From: JAAYAE01 sp963678395 | Lineage (GTDB): Bacteria; Bacillota; Negativicutes; Acidaminococcales; Acidaminococcaceae | Assembly: GCA_963678395.1 (NCBI GenBank) | Contig: OY782827.1 | Location: 434,001 to 498,000, forward strand | DNA: 64,000 nt | Direction of reading: 5' to 3' | Shown here: in pieces, positions 1-8,194 of the stretch | How the letters are laid out: each line of letters opens with the position of its first letter | Position numbering within the stretch: the stretch's first letter is position 1 | Program-made: the position numbers and the translations under genes | Notes under the pieces: model-generated | The model's database searches: none | The model's input: only the letters and a program-made list of their open reading frames with translations | Told to the model about the DNA's origin: nothing

Positions 1-1
1 A

Positions 2-328
2 CTACACTATCAAAATGGTGGTTTATTAATTCATCCGGATGGTGAAACTACTAACGTTAAGAACCTGTTTGTAGCAGGGGAAGCAGTTGGTGGCATTCAT
101 GGTAAGAATAGATTAATGGGTAACTCTCTTTTAGATATCATTGTTTTTGGCCGTATTGCCGGCAAGAGTGCCGCAGCGCGGGCTAAAGAAACTAAAACAG
201 GGAAACTTACTTTGGCTCATGTAGAAAAATTCGAAAAATCTCTAGCGGATGCCGGTGTGGAAACGGATAAGGTTAGTCCGTTGTTGTTGCCGACTTATAC
301 GCATGGGCGGACTCCTCGCAAGTCCTAA
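2..328 (+). CDS. Fumarate reductase/succinate dehydrogenase flavoprotein, C-terminal part
   Basis: The left edge cuts this gene; 108 C-terminal residues remain. The HYQNGG start and the segment HGKNRLMGNSLLDIIVFGR match the capping/FAD region of FrdA/SdhA-type flavoproteins, where the HG-x-NRL-x-GNSL core contacts dicarboxylate and FAD. The family reduces fumarate or oxidises succinate, usually with an iron-sulfur subunit and often a membrane anchor; neither lies downstream, so partners, if any, are upstream. The protein ends about 50 residues after the FGR motif, so the C-terminus may be short. A soluble fumarate reductase cannot be excluded. Family call firm, exact enzyme less so. Confidence 0.8.
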   Translation, partial: LHYQNGGLLIHPDGETTNVKNLFVAGEAVGGIHGKNRLMGNSLLDIIVFGRIAGKSAAARAKETKTGKLTLAHVEKFEKSLADAGVETDKVSPLLLPTYTHGRTPRKS

Positions 329-545
329 CTATCGCGAGAGGAACAATATGCGGGCATATGCTTCATCACAGTTTGCGCTTCCTGCGTCCACGTACGCGGT
401 TGTACGTGTTCCTTGAAATGCGCACTGTTCTTCGCCTCTACCCACATCTTGTTCCTCTCGTATTTTTTGAGAGAAATTAGATGTTAAGCAGCTTCGGTCT
501 TTCGCGTCACTAATGCCTTCTCGGCCGTCTCACATTTTGGAAGAA
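325..545. repeat. Long imperfect hairpin element with coding-like composition
   Basis: The gap after the flavoprotein gene holds a roughly 126-nt imperfect hairpin at 335-460. Its outer arms (335-346 and 449-460) are perfect 12-bp inverted repeats, its tip is CACGTAC/GTACGTG (389-395/402-408) around a 6-nt loop, and further pairing lies between (CCCGCAT-type and GCGC blocks). It is followed on the plus strand by TATTTTTT. It is richer in G+C than its surroundings. On the minus strand it reads as a 40-codon ORF from 447 to 325, and 484-540 reads open without a start codon. It may be a structured RNA, a MITE-like repeat or a dispersed element; no function is claimed. Confidence 0.5.
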
Positions 546-620
546 TATAAAGAGAAAAATATTTTAAGGGAAAAGTGTCGGATAAAGAGATAGAGAGAAA
601 TATAAAAAAATATAAAAATA

Positions 621-655
621 ACAAGAAGGGTTCCATTTGGGAACCCTTCTTGTGT
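621..655. terminator. Perfect hairpin, probable terminator
   Basis: A 14-bp perfect stem (621-634 with 640-653) with a 5-nt loop sits between the hairpin element and the next gene. It is followed by TGTTGTATAAT, which also contains a possible -10 box (TATAAT, 658-663) for the secreted-protein gene. Confidence 0.7.
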
Positions 656-700
656 TGTATAATAGTATTAAGATAAAAACACTAAAAAGAGGTTATGGTC

Positions 701-1105
701 ATGAAAAAAAGTACAATGGTTTTAGTAGCAGCATTACTGGCTTGCAAATATGGGTATACGAGTATAGCTTCCGCGGAAAATATTCCTGCGAAAGGCACAA
801 TCCCTGTCATTAAGCTTACCGCGAGCAATGAAGAACTTCATAATGAGATTTTCAAACGCTATGATTTTGTAAAAAATAATTATCAAGAGCTGAATAAACT
901 TATTGCTGATAAGAAGTTGGACACAATAGCTAGTATTAATATGTCCGATAATTTGCAATATTTGAAATTCTATATAGCATTATTGGAAGCACGTTTTCTC
1001 AATGAAAAATTCAAGAACGAACAAACAGCAGAAGCTCTAGAAAAACTAGATGCTAGCAAGGCCTTTTTACTTAAGACCATGCAGGAAGCCAGATTGGTTG
1101 AATAG
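701..1105 (+). CDS. Small secreted protein of unknown function
   Basis: About 134 residues with a Sec-type signal peptide: MKKS, a hydrophobic stretch, and a likely cleavage near SIASA-EN. The mature part is charged and looks mostly helical; no known domain is recognised. ATG at 701 is preferred over ATG 695 because AAGAGG (687-692) then lies 8 nt upstream rather than 2. The gene stands alone between two terminators. It is probably periplasmic or extracellular; no function can be given. Confidence 0.7.
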   Translation: MKKSTMVLVAALLACKYGYTSIASAENIPAKGTIPVIKLTASNEELHNEIFKRYDFVKNNYQELNKLIADKKLDTIASINMSDNLQYLKFYIALLEARFLNEKFKNEQTAEALEKLDASKAFLLKTMQEARLVE

Positions 1106-1120
1106 ATAGAAAATAAAATA

Positions 1121-1160
1121 AGAGGATAATGCTCCGTTGGGGGTGTTGTCCTCTCTTTTT
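1121..1160 (+). terminator. Rho-independent terminator
   Basis: Nine-base arms AGAGGATAA (1121-1129) and TTGTCCTCT (1146-1154), one wobble pair, followed by a T run (1155-1160). It ends the secreted-protein gene; its T run overlaps the end of the vsr gene that converges from the right. Confidence 0.8.
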
Positions 1161-1587
1161 ATGGGACATATTTTTGTTTTTTCTTTAGTTCAATTGTATT
1201 TAAGACTTTTTTAACATAAATATCCAATCTTTTCTTGATATCGTTTTCCCAAAATCTCAATACAATCCAGTCCATATCTCGTAAAGTAATGGTTACATCT
1301 AAATCATGTTCTTTATTACGTTTTATTTTATTATTCCAATACTTAGCATTATTTTCAAAGATTTTTTCGGAAAAGTTCTTTCCATGCCAAAATTCACCAT
1401 CACAGAAAATTGCAATTTTATATTTAGTAATAGCAATATCTGGTATTCCAGGAATTTTTTTATAATTTTTGCGATAACGGATGCCATATTGCCATAATGT
1501 TTTACGCAATAATAATTCTATGGTAGTATCTTTACCTTTGTTTGCCTTCATGGCTTTATGGCGTTGATTTGGTGTCAAGCAGTCCAT
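1159..1587 (-). CDS. vsr: Very short patch repair endonuclease (Vsr)
   Basis: About 142 residues. The N-terminal block (LTPNQRHKAMKANKGKDT), the PGIPDIAI segment and the FCDGEFWHGKNF motif match the Vsr fold: the Asp of PDIAI and the His of FWHG fall at known catalytic/metal-binding positions. Vsr nicks 5' of the T in T:G mismatches that arise when 5-methylcytosine is deaminated, so it is the usual companion of an m5C methyltransferase, and one lies at 2493-3698. ATG 1587 is chosen over 1617 because AGAGGCG lies about 6 nt upstream. It is transcribed divergently from the restriction enzyme gene. Confidence 0.88.
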   Translation of the reverse strand: MDCLTPNQRHKAMKANKGKDTTIELLLRKTLWQYGIRYRKNYKKIPGIPDIAITKYKIAIFCDGEFWHGKNFSEKIFENNAKYWNNKIKRNKEHDLDVTITLRDMDWIVLRFWENDIKKRLDIYVKKVLNTIELKKKQKYVP

Positions 1588-1702
1588 GATTTTCGCCTCT
1601 TTTGTAAGTATATGCAAATATTATGTAATTATAAAGACGTTTATAGTTGTCGGTCATAACTGGATGTAGTATAATTAAAATGTCAAAAAGGGGTGCTTTG
1701 TA

Positions 1703-2419
1703 ATGGAAAAAGAAGAACGAGAAGAGATCTTGCTACGTGCGCGCAGCTTTTTTAAGGAACGAATTGCAGAAAACCATATTAAAAATACAGAAAAACTTTC
1801 TTCTTTAAAAATGTTTAATGTTAATCCTTTTTTTGTTAAGTATTTAGCAAACTTTGTTTTTGGTGAAGCTACTTCCGAAAATATTGCAAGGGCATTAATA
1901 TATCCAAGAATATTGGGAACATCAATAAGTACGTCTTTTGGGTCTCAGTTACAGATTTTTTGTAATGAGATACTTACGGGGTATGCATCTGTTATTCCTG
2001 GGATAGACATCGAGTTTATTGATTCATTTGATGGCAGGAAAAAATATTGTCAAATAAAAACTGGTCCTACTACTATAAATAAAGATGATGTTAAAACAAT
2101 ATTGGATCACTTTAGGAATATAAAAAATTTAGCAAGGACAAATAGGCAGACAGATATTAACCCAAGTATTGATTGTATCGTAGGAGTATTTTATGGTGAG
2201 CAAAACAAACTTTCTACATTTTATAAACAAATTTCTCAAGATTATACTGTTATCGTTGGTCAGCAGTTTTGGCATCATTTAACGGGGGACGAAAATTTTT
2301 ATTCTGACTTGGCTAATGCAGTTGCTGAGGTTGCCGTAGAAATGGATAGCAGAAAATTGATTGAAGATACTGTGCAAAAGTTAGCGTTTGAAATAAAACA
2401 GCGTAATGGAATAGAGTAA
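1703..2419 (+). CDS. Type II restriction endonuclease, PmeII/EcoO109I-like
   Basis: 238 residues, GGGG ribosome site about 8 nt upstream of ATG. The segment GIDIEFID (100-107) followed by YCQIK (115-119) has the spacing of a PD-(D/E)xK nuclease core with Gln in place of the usual Glu, and the surrounding sequence recalls the PmeII/EcoO109I family (recognised from memory). It lies between vsr and an m5C methyltransferase and converges on the latter, so it is very likely the cutting enzyme of this system. The target sequence cannot be read from the protein; an EcoO109I-like site is only a guess. It is notably A+T rich, fitting horizontal acquisition. Confidence 0.75.
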   Translation: MEKEEREEILLRARSFFKERIAENHIKNTEKLSSLKMFNVNPFFVKYLANFVFGEATSENIARALIYPRILGTSISTSFGSQLQIFCNEILTGYASVIPGIDIEFIDSFDGRKKYCQIKTGPTTINKDDVKTILDHFRNIKNLARTNRQTDINPSIDCIVGVFYGEQNKLSTFYKQISQDYTVIVGQQFWHHLTGDENFYSDLANAVAEVAVEMDSRKLIEDTVQKLAFEIKQRNGIE

Positions 2420-2426
2420 CTGATTA

Positions 2427-2454
2427 AAAGCCTTGTGATTAATCACAAGGCTTT
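2427..2454. terminator. Bidirectional terminator between convergent R-M genes
   Basis: A perfect 28-nt palindrome with AAAGCC at one end and GGCTTT at the other. It lies between the stops of the restriction enzyme (+) and methyltransferase (-) genes and can serve both strands. Confidence 0.85.
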
Positions 2455-2492
2455 AGTAATATTAGTTTCACGATATTGTTTAATTGCTCTAA

Positions 2493-3698
2493 TTAGTTCT
2501 TGCCAAGTTGTTTCGCAAGCTTAACTGGTACGGCATTGCCAATTTGTTTATATTTTTCGCCAATCCCACCGCAAAAAGACCAATCATCTGGAAAAGTTTG
2601 AATGCGAGCATACTCACGTACTGTAAATGGCCGTGTTTCTGATGGGTGGCAACGTTCGGTTTGTTTCTGACTAGGAGAGCATGTGAGGGTTAGGCAAGGT
2701 TCATCCCAAGATATTCTGCGGGCCATTCCTGTTCTACCACCACCGCTATTAAAACTTTTTTCCATATATGATTTTTGAATTTCTAATGGCAAGTTTCGCC
2801 AACAACCGCCAGGAGGAACTAAGTCTAGTACAGCTTTTTTAGCGGAACTATATGATTGCCCTTCAGAAGGAGGAACATTAAGTAAGGCATCTCGTAATGT
2901 TTTAATTGTTCTCGCTTTCTGGGGATAACAAAATTCTACACCATCACGAACACCAACGATTACTATGCGTTCACGTTTTTGTGGAATACCGTATTCCATG
3001 GAGTTTAGCACTTTATATTGAACATCATATCCTATTTCGGTGAAAACGCTCAATATTGTCTGCAGTGTTCTTCCATCATCATGTGACATAAGTCCACGTA
3101 CATTTTCCGCCATAAACATTAAAGGGTTTGTTTCGTTTATACATCGAGCAAATTGATAAAACAAAGTTCCTCTGGTATCTTCAAAGCCGAGTTTTTTACC
3201 AGCATAGCTAAATGCTTGGCAAGGAAACCCGCCAGTTACGATATCTACCATATTTCTATATGATTTAAAACTAACATTAGCAATATCATCACATATTACA
3301 TTCCATCCTGGCCTGTTGGTTTTCAATGTTTCACAACAATATTTATTGAATTCTACATGTGCTAAGGTTCTTATTCCAGCTTTTTCTAAGCCTAACGCCA
3401 GACCACCTGCACCAGCAAAAAGTTCGATAACAGTTATTTCATTAGGTTTAATAAATAAATTGGGCTCGTTGTTCTTACCAAGGTGATTGTCAAAATCTAT
3501 TATGTATTCTGGTGATGCTTCTAATACTTTGCACATTTCTTCAAATTTTGTTTTTAATGGGGTATATTTTTTTGAAAGGATTAAAGACAATTGATTTTTT
3601 GTAATACCGATTTTTTGAGCTAATTGTGTTTGTGTTTTTATCCCAGCTGCATCCATTGCTTCTTTTACTTTTGCTTTATTTATTGTATACACATACAT
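2493..3698 (-). CDS. DNA (cytosine-5) methyltransferase with N-terminal HTH domain
   Basis: 401 residues. Residues 8-65 form an XRE-type helix-turn-helix (TQTQLAQKIGITKNQLSLIL). The catalytic part carries the m5C motifs in order: I (ELFAGAGGLALGLEKAG), IV (GGFPCQAF, with the catalytic Cys), VI (ENVRGL), VIII (QKRERIVIVGVR), X (QIGNAVPV). It methylates the site cut by the neighbouring nuclease. HTH-fused m5C methyltransferases commonly repress their own promoter, and a palindrome lies in this promoter. ATG 3698 abuts the GGTGA ribosome site, so in-frame GTG 3692, 6 nt from it, may be the true start. Confidence 0.9.
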   Translation of the reverse strand: MYVYTINKAKVKEAMDAAGIKTQTQLAQKIGITKNQLSLILSKKYTPLKTKFEEMCKVLEASPEYIIDFDNHLGKNNEPNLFIKPNEITVIELFAGAGGLALGLEKAGIRTLAHVEFNKYCCETLKTNRPGWNVICDDIANVSFKSYRNMVDIVTGGFPCQAFSYAGKKLGFEDTRGTLFYQFARCINETNPLMFMAENVRGLMSHDDGRTLQTILSVFTEIGYDVQYKVLNSMEYGIPQKRERIVIVGVRDGVEFCYPQKARTIKTLRDALLNVPPSEGQSYSSAKKAVLDLVPPGGCWRNLPLEIQKSYMEKSFNSGGGRTGMARRISWDEPCLTLTCSPSQKQTERCHPSETRPFTVREYARIQTFPDDWSFCGGIGEKYKQIGNAVPVKLAKQLGKN

Positions 3699-3726
3699 TC
3701 ACCACGCTTATACAAGTTATGATTAT

Positions 3727-3755
3727 ATATTAACAGTTAATGGCCACTAAGTCAA
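3727..3755 (-). promoter_or_regulatory. Methyltransferase promoter with palindromic operator
   Basis: On the minus strand TTGACT (3755-3750), a 17-nt spacer and TAATAT (3732-3727). The perfect palindrome ATTAACAGTTAAT (3729-3741) covers the spacer and -10 region, as expected for an autorepressor site bound by the HTH domain of the methyltransferase. Binding is inferred. Confidence 0.5.
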
Positions 3756-3863
3756 TGGAAAACCTGTAATAATGCGAAAATATATGAAATAATCAAACAT
3801 ATGTTTAGAAAATAAATAATAAATGTTGTAACGCATTATTAGCAGTATTTTTACTGAACAAAA

Positions 3864-3983
3864 TGTATGGCATACAATATTGTTGGGTAATTTAGGCTTT
3901 AGCACTTTACAAAACCTAGCACATTATATAGTATAGTAATCACAATGTAGTGAAGGAACTTTTCGGAGTTTTTTCGCTACATT
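3864..3983 (+). promoter_or_regulatory. Upstream region of the cysteine desulfidase gene: palindrome, promoter, 5' hairpin
   Basis: TGTATGGCATACA (3864-3876) is an operator-like palindrome. TTTACA (3906-3911), 17 nt, TAGTAT (3929-3934) is a plausible promoter. Transcripts from it would begin almost at a hairpin (AATGTAGTGAA 3944-3954 with TTCGCTACATT 3973-3983, one G:U pair) and carry a 110-nt leader. There is no T run after the hairpin, so it is not a terminator. The rest of the 3699-4050 gap shows nothing else. Confidence 0.4.
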
Positions 3984-4050
3984 CTGTTTATGGGACATAA
4001 AGTATTTCATCATAGTATTTTTAATAAAATTTGTATTTGGAAGGGGTAAA

Positions 4051-5352
4051 GTGTTGAATCAGGTTATTTATGATAATTATGTAGCTATTTTAGAAAAAGA
4101 GCTTGTGGTAGCTTTAGGGTGTACAGAGCCAATTGCCATTGCTTATGCAGGGGCAAAGGTTCGTGAGGTATTAGGGCAAATGCCGGAACATATTACCGTG
4201 TATTGCAGTGGTAATATTGTGAAAAATGTTAAGGCTGTGACCGTTCCCCATTCGGGCGGTAATAAAGGTATTGCGGTGGCAGCAGTTCTGGGTGTTTTGG
4301 GCGGCGATGCTGCCAAGGAGCTTGCCGTTTTAGAAGATATAACTCAGGCTGACATAGATCAGTGTAACAGTTTATTAGCTGGCGATTTTTGTTCTTGTGA
4401 ACTTATAGAGAATGTTGCTAATTTGTATATTGTTATTCAGGCTCAAGCCGGCAAAGAATCTGCGGAAGTAGTAATTAAGGATTACCATAGCAATATAGCC
4501 AAAATCATTAAAAATGGTAAGGTTTTGTTTACTAAGGAACATGATTACGAAAAATCTGATAGTGAAGATTTTCCGGATAAAAATCTTTTAAACGTCAAAG
4601 ATATACTTGAATTTGCCGATACTGTAAAAATTGAAGATATACGCAAAGTGTTGGACAGACAGATAGAGTTTAATAGCGCTATCGCTGCTGAAGGTATGCG
4701 CAATCCTTATGGTGCCGAAGTTGGTCGGACTCTTATGAGCGACTTTGATACAACCAATGTTAAATTAAGGGCGAAGGCTCTTGCGGCCGCAGGGTCTGAT
4801 GCTAGGATGAGCGGTTGTCCCCTTCCGGTAGTAATAAATTCTGGTAGTGGCAATCAGGGCATTACGGTATCAATTCCCGTTATTGAATATGCTAAAGAAC
4901 TTAATGTAGGTGAGGAAAAGTTGTATCGTTCTTTAGTTGTAAGTAATCTTATCGCCCTACACCAAAAAAGATTTATCGGTAGTCTTTCTGCTTATTGCGG
5001 TGCGGTAAGTGCTGGTTGTGGTAGTGGTGCCGGTATTGCGTATATGATGGGAATGAATTACAGCTCAATATGTGATGTTATTACCAACAGTATTACGAAT
5101 GTGGGCGGCATGGTTTGTGATGGAGCGAAACCTTCTTGCGCGGCAAAAATTGCTATATCTGTAGAGACAGCTATTCTGGCTTTACATTTGAGCAAAAAAA
5201 AGCATGTTTTCCATTCAGGTGAGGGCCTTGTAAAAGATGATATTGAACAAACCATAGAAAGCGTGGGTCGTATGGGGCGTGTAGGTATGAAATCAACTGA
5301 TATTGAAATTCTTAATATTATGCTGGGGAAAATTAATGTTGCAGAAAGTTAA
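4051..5352 (+). CDS. cyuA: L-cysteine desulfidase / UPF0597 family
   Basis: 433 residues, matching the length of E. coli YhaM/CyuA. Family marks are ELVVALGCTEPIAIAYA near residue 17, SGNIVKNVKAVTVPHSGG, and the Cys-bearing segments GCGSGAGIAYMMG and CDGAKPSCAAK, which supply Fe-S ligands. The enzyme splits cysteine to pyruvate, ammonia and sulfide in anaerobic catabolism. Start is GTG 4051 or TTG 4054 behind GGAAGGGG. It is a single gene closed by a strong terminator; no transporter gene sits beside it. A serine dehydratase-like activity is the main alternative. Confidence 0.85.
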   Translation: MLNQVIYDNYVAILEKELVVALGCTEPIAIAYAGAKVREVLGQMPEHITVYCSGNIVKNVKAVTVPHSGGNKGIAVAAVLGVLGGDAAKELAVLEDITQADIDQCNSLLAGDFCSCELIENVANLYIVIQAQAGKESAEVVIKDYHSNIAKIIKNGKVLFTKEHDYEKSDSEDFPDKNLLNVKDILEFADTVKIEDIRKVLDRQIEFNSAIAAEGMRNPYGAEVGRTLMSDFDTTNVKLRAKALAAAGSDARMSGCPLPVVINSGSGNQGITVSIPVIEYAKELNVGEEKLYRSLVVSNLIALHQKRFIGSLSAYCGAVSAGCGSGAGIAYMMGMNYSSICDVITNSITNVGGMVCDGAKPSCAAKIAISVETAILALHLSKKKHVFHSGEGLVKDDIEQTIESVGRMGRVGMKSTDIEILNIMLGKINVAES

Positions 5353-5381
5353 TGTAAATTAATTTTAGAAATTTAATAAAG

Positions 5382-5423
5382 ACACTAAAAGCCAGAACTT
5401 TTTAAAGTTCTGGCTTTTAGTGT
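5382..5423. terminator. Strong terminator hairpin
   Basis: A perfect 20-bp stem (5382-5401 with 5404-5423) with a tiny loop, ending cyuA transcription. Confidence 0.85.
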
Positions 5424-5498
5424 AAAAATAAACTTAGTTTTAGTAAAAAGCAGTATATTTCTAAAGAGTTACGGCAAAAAATACTATAGGGGGGACAT

Positions 5499-5915
5499 TT
5501 ATAGAGTTTTCACCATGTTTATATGTTTGCAAAATTCGTCCATGATAGGCTCACCTTGTATTTCATAGCCTTGCTTTTCGTAAAATCTTTGTGCGCGGCA
5601 CTGAGCTAGGAGATATATGGTTTTTCCGCCCAGTTCTTTTATTTTATTTTCTAAAAGTGCCATTATTTGGGCTCCTAGGTGCTTGTTTCTATAGTCAGGG
5701 AGTACAGCTATTCTACCTATGATAAAATCTTTTTCCGTTTTTCCTTTAAAGAGTCTGGCCGTAGCCACAGCTGTATCATCTTCAAATATGACTAAATGGG
5801 TAGCAATAGGGTCTATATGGTCGAATTCATGTTTAAAGCCTTGCTCGTCAATAAATACTTTTTGCCTAATATTGCGGGCTTCTATAGGTAAGTCTTTATA
5901 AAATGCAAAGTTCAT
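5499..5915 (-). CDS. GNAT family N-acetyltransferase (YjcF/ElaA-like)
   Basis: 138 residues. The acetyl-CoA loop motif lies in GRIAVLPDYRNKHLGAQIM (Q/R-x-x-G-x-G/A variant), and the C-terminal FYEKQGYE is typical of GNAT strands 6-7. The N-terminal IRQKVFIDEQGF block is characteristic of the YjcF/ElaA branch. AAGGAG lies 8 nt upstream of ATG. The gene converges on cyuA and diverges from the CAT-like gene. The acceptor is unknown. Confidence 0.82.
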   Translation of the reverse strand: MNFAFYKDLPIEARNIRQKVFIDEQGFKHEFDHIDPIATHLVIFEDDTAVATARLFKGKTEKDFIIGRIAVLPDYRNKHLGAQIMALLENKIKELGGKTIYLLAQCRAQRFYEKQGYEIQGEPIMDEFCKHINMVKTL

Positions 5916-6079
5916 AAGTAGCGTCTCCTTACTAATTTTATTTAATATTATAACATATAGGTATAATATATATAATTATAGTATAAGGCCTTTGGTCATA
6001 AAAAGGCTTTAAATCTCTTGCTTCCTAGTATATTTATTTATGCTATAATTTTATTACTATTTAGAAAGAGGCGATATGG

Positions 6080-6709
6080 ATGCAAGTCATAGACCTAAAT
6101 ACTTGGCCGCGAGCAATTCACTACCATTTTTTTAAGCGTATGGATTATGCACACTATTTAATTTGTTCTAATGTTGATGTTACTAATTTTTTGGCCAAGT
6201 GCCACCAAAAAAATATATCTTTTTACTACGCCATGATTTATGCGGCAACTGTTGCTTTAAATAAGGTGGAGGCTTTTAAGTATCGTATTAGGTGCGAAGA
6301 GGTTGTCTTGCACAAAACGATACACCCTTCTTTTACGGCAATGCAAGAAGGTACTGATCTTTTTAAGATGGTCACAGTGGATATGACTTCCGAGTTGGAA
6401 GAATTTGTGGAGAAAGCCAAACAACAAACAGATGAACAAAAAGAATATTTTGTTAAGCAAGATGTAGAGGGCAGAGATGATTTGATTTATATTACTTGTG
6501 TACCGTGGGTATCATTTACTAATTTATCGCACACAATTTCGTTTAATAAGGAAGATTCAGTGCCGCGGTTGGCTTGGGGTAAATATTTCCAAGAAAATGG
6601 TAAAACATTGCTGCCTTTTTCTATAGAGGCTCACCATTCTTTTGTAGATGGTATTCATATGGACCAATATTTTACTTGTTTACAAGAATATTTAGACGCC
6701 TACAAATAA
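6080..6709 (+). CDS. CatA-like (chloramphenicol acetyltransferase family) O-acetyltransferase
   Basis: 209 residues, the usual CAT monomer length. The active-site motif HHSFVDG (His186, Asp190) is intact, and FYYAMIY, VPWVSFTNL and GKYFQENGKTLLP match conserved CAT blocks. The fold is a cytoplasmic trimer that acetylates a hydroxyl using acetyl-CoA. Many chromosomal homologues of this kind in Bacillota have not been shown to confer resistance, and the context (a dipeptidase 17 nt downstream) says nothing about drugs. The CAT fold is confident; the acceptor is not known. Confidence 0.8.
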   Translation: MQVIDLNTWPRAIHYHFFKRMDYAHYLICSNVDVTNFLAKCHQKNISFYYAMIYAATVALNKVEAFKYRIRCEEVVLHKTIHPSFTAMQEGTDLFKMVTVDMTSELEEFVEKAKQQTDEQKEYFVKQDVEGRDDLIYITCVPWVSFTNLSHTISFNKEDSVPRLAWGKYFQENGKTLLPFSIEAHHSFVDGIHMDQYFTCLQEYLDAYK

Positions 6710-6726
6710 AATCAGGGGGCTTCAGT

Positions 6727-7527
6727 ATGGAAAAAATTTTAAATGAACTTGTTGATAAATCTTTTGCCGCTTTGGTAAAAGATGCACAGGAGATAATGAG
6801 TATTGAAAGTGTATTGGATGAGAGCACAATCGATACAGGTGCTCCTTTCGGCAGCGGTATTGCTAAGGCACTAGAGACTATGCTGGCTAAAGCTGCTGAC
6901 ATGGGATTACTAACTAAAAACCTAGAAGGATATGCCGGGTATGCGCAACTGGGAAAAACAGGTGAGCAGGTGGCCGTTTTAGCCCATTTGGACGTGGTGC
7001 CGGCAGATGGAGATGGTTGGTTATTTCCACCTTATGCTGCACAGATAGCTGACGGTAAATTGTATGGTCGTGGTTCTATAGATGATAAGGGACCGGCTCT
7101 TGCCTGTCTTTATGCGCTGAAAGTCATTAAAGACAGCGGATTGCCTATTAATAGACATGCTCGCCTTATACTAGGTACGGATGAAGAGAGTTTTTCTCGT
7201 GGTATTAAATATTATTTGCAAGAAGAAGCCCCGCCTGCTTGTGGGTTTTCACCTGATGCCGAGTTTCCCATAATTCATGCGGAAAAGGGCATACTCCACT
7301 TCTCCTACCGTTTGCAACTTACTAAGCCTGTTCCTCATATTATTTTTCTAAAGGCGGGGAATCGTATTAATGTGGTTCCTGATTTGGCGGAAGCATTAGT
7401 TACGGGAATTGCCCAAGAGACGGTGACGGCGCAAATAAAGGCCCTAGGATTTGAGCAACATTTCACGGTAGTAATCAGGTGGCGAAAACTTAAAAATAAC
7501 TTCTCTGGGCGTTACAGGCCATGCTAG
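6727..7527 (+). pseudogene. M20 dipeptidase (PepV-like), N-terminal part of a frameshifted gene
   Basis: ATG 6727 follows GGGGGC by 8 nt. The first 250 residues carry the M20 zinc site: LAHLDVVPADGDGW (metal His/Asp), YGRGSIDDKGP (bridging Asp) and LGTDEESFSRG (catalytic Glu). PepV-type enzymes are cytosolic zinc dipeptidases of about 465 residues. Similarity stops at about 7472, where the reading frame must change for the lid domain to continue; the last 16 residues of this ORF are out of frame. The lesion is a single-base loss or its equivalent, at no homopolymer. It may be a recent mutation or a sequence error. Confidence 0.8.
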
Positions 7528-8119
7528 CATGCCTGAGGACGGCTACAATGCTATTCAAAACATGCTGCAGCTAATGGCAGTTCTTTTACCCGGGGAGGAT
7601 TGTGGCAGCGAATTTATTAAGTATTTGGCAAGGCATTTAAAAATGGAAACTAACGGAGTATCTTTGGGTATTGGCTGCCAAGATGAAATATCAGGTGCTT
7701 TGACTCTTAATACTGCTACTATGCAGCTTGATGACAAGGAAATTATGCTGCAATTTGATATTCGTTATCCGGTGACTTATGTGGGTGAAAAACTTTTATC
7801 CAAGCTTGAAGCCTTAGCGGAAAAGTTGGGAATAGAGTTTGCTATAATTCAACACTCAGCGCCGTTATATGTAGAAAAGAATTGCCCTTTTATTAAAATT
7901 CTGCAAGAAACCTATAGGGATTGTACGGGTGCCGAGCCTGAAATTTTTGCTATTGGCGGCGGGACTTATTGCCGCTCTGTAAAAAATACGGTGTCTTTCG
8001 GTCCGGTATTTCCCGGACAGCCGGAATTAGCACATCAGTGTAATGAGTATATCGCTTTAGAGGATTTGCGTAAGATAACCAAGATTTATGCCCAAGCGAT
8101 CTATAATTTGATTCATTAA
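7477..8119 (+). pseudogene. M20 dipeptidase (PepV-like), C-terminal part of the frameshifted gene
   Basis: Continuing in the plus-one frame, the sequence reads SGGENLKITSLGVTGHASMP, the PepV dimerisation/lid segment with its conserved His, then IGGGTYCRS and the terminal metal-ligand region FPGQPELAHQCNEYI. ATG 7529 inside this stretch is not a natural start. Joined to the part at 6727-7472 the product would have the normal family length of about 464 residues. Confidence 0.8.
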
Positions 8120-8139
8120 CGAAAATAAGAGAAAAATTA

Positions 8140-8175
8140 AACGCTAACTAAGTGTACTATCACTTAGTTAGCGTT
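8140..8175. terminator. Bidirectional terminator
   Basis: A perfect 15-bp stem (8140-8154 with 8161-8175) between the convergent dipeptidase and polyferredoxin genes. Confidence 0.85.
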
Positions 8176-8194
8176 TTAGCTTTATGGGGTATAA

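Noticed and set aside
6080..6709. Chloramphenicol resistance gene
   Set aside because: The CAT fold is clear, but chromosomal relatives often lack that activity and there is no mobile context, so resistance is not claimed.
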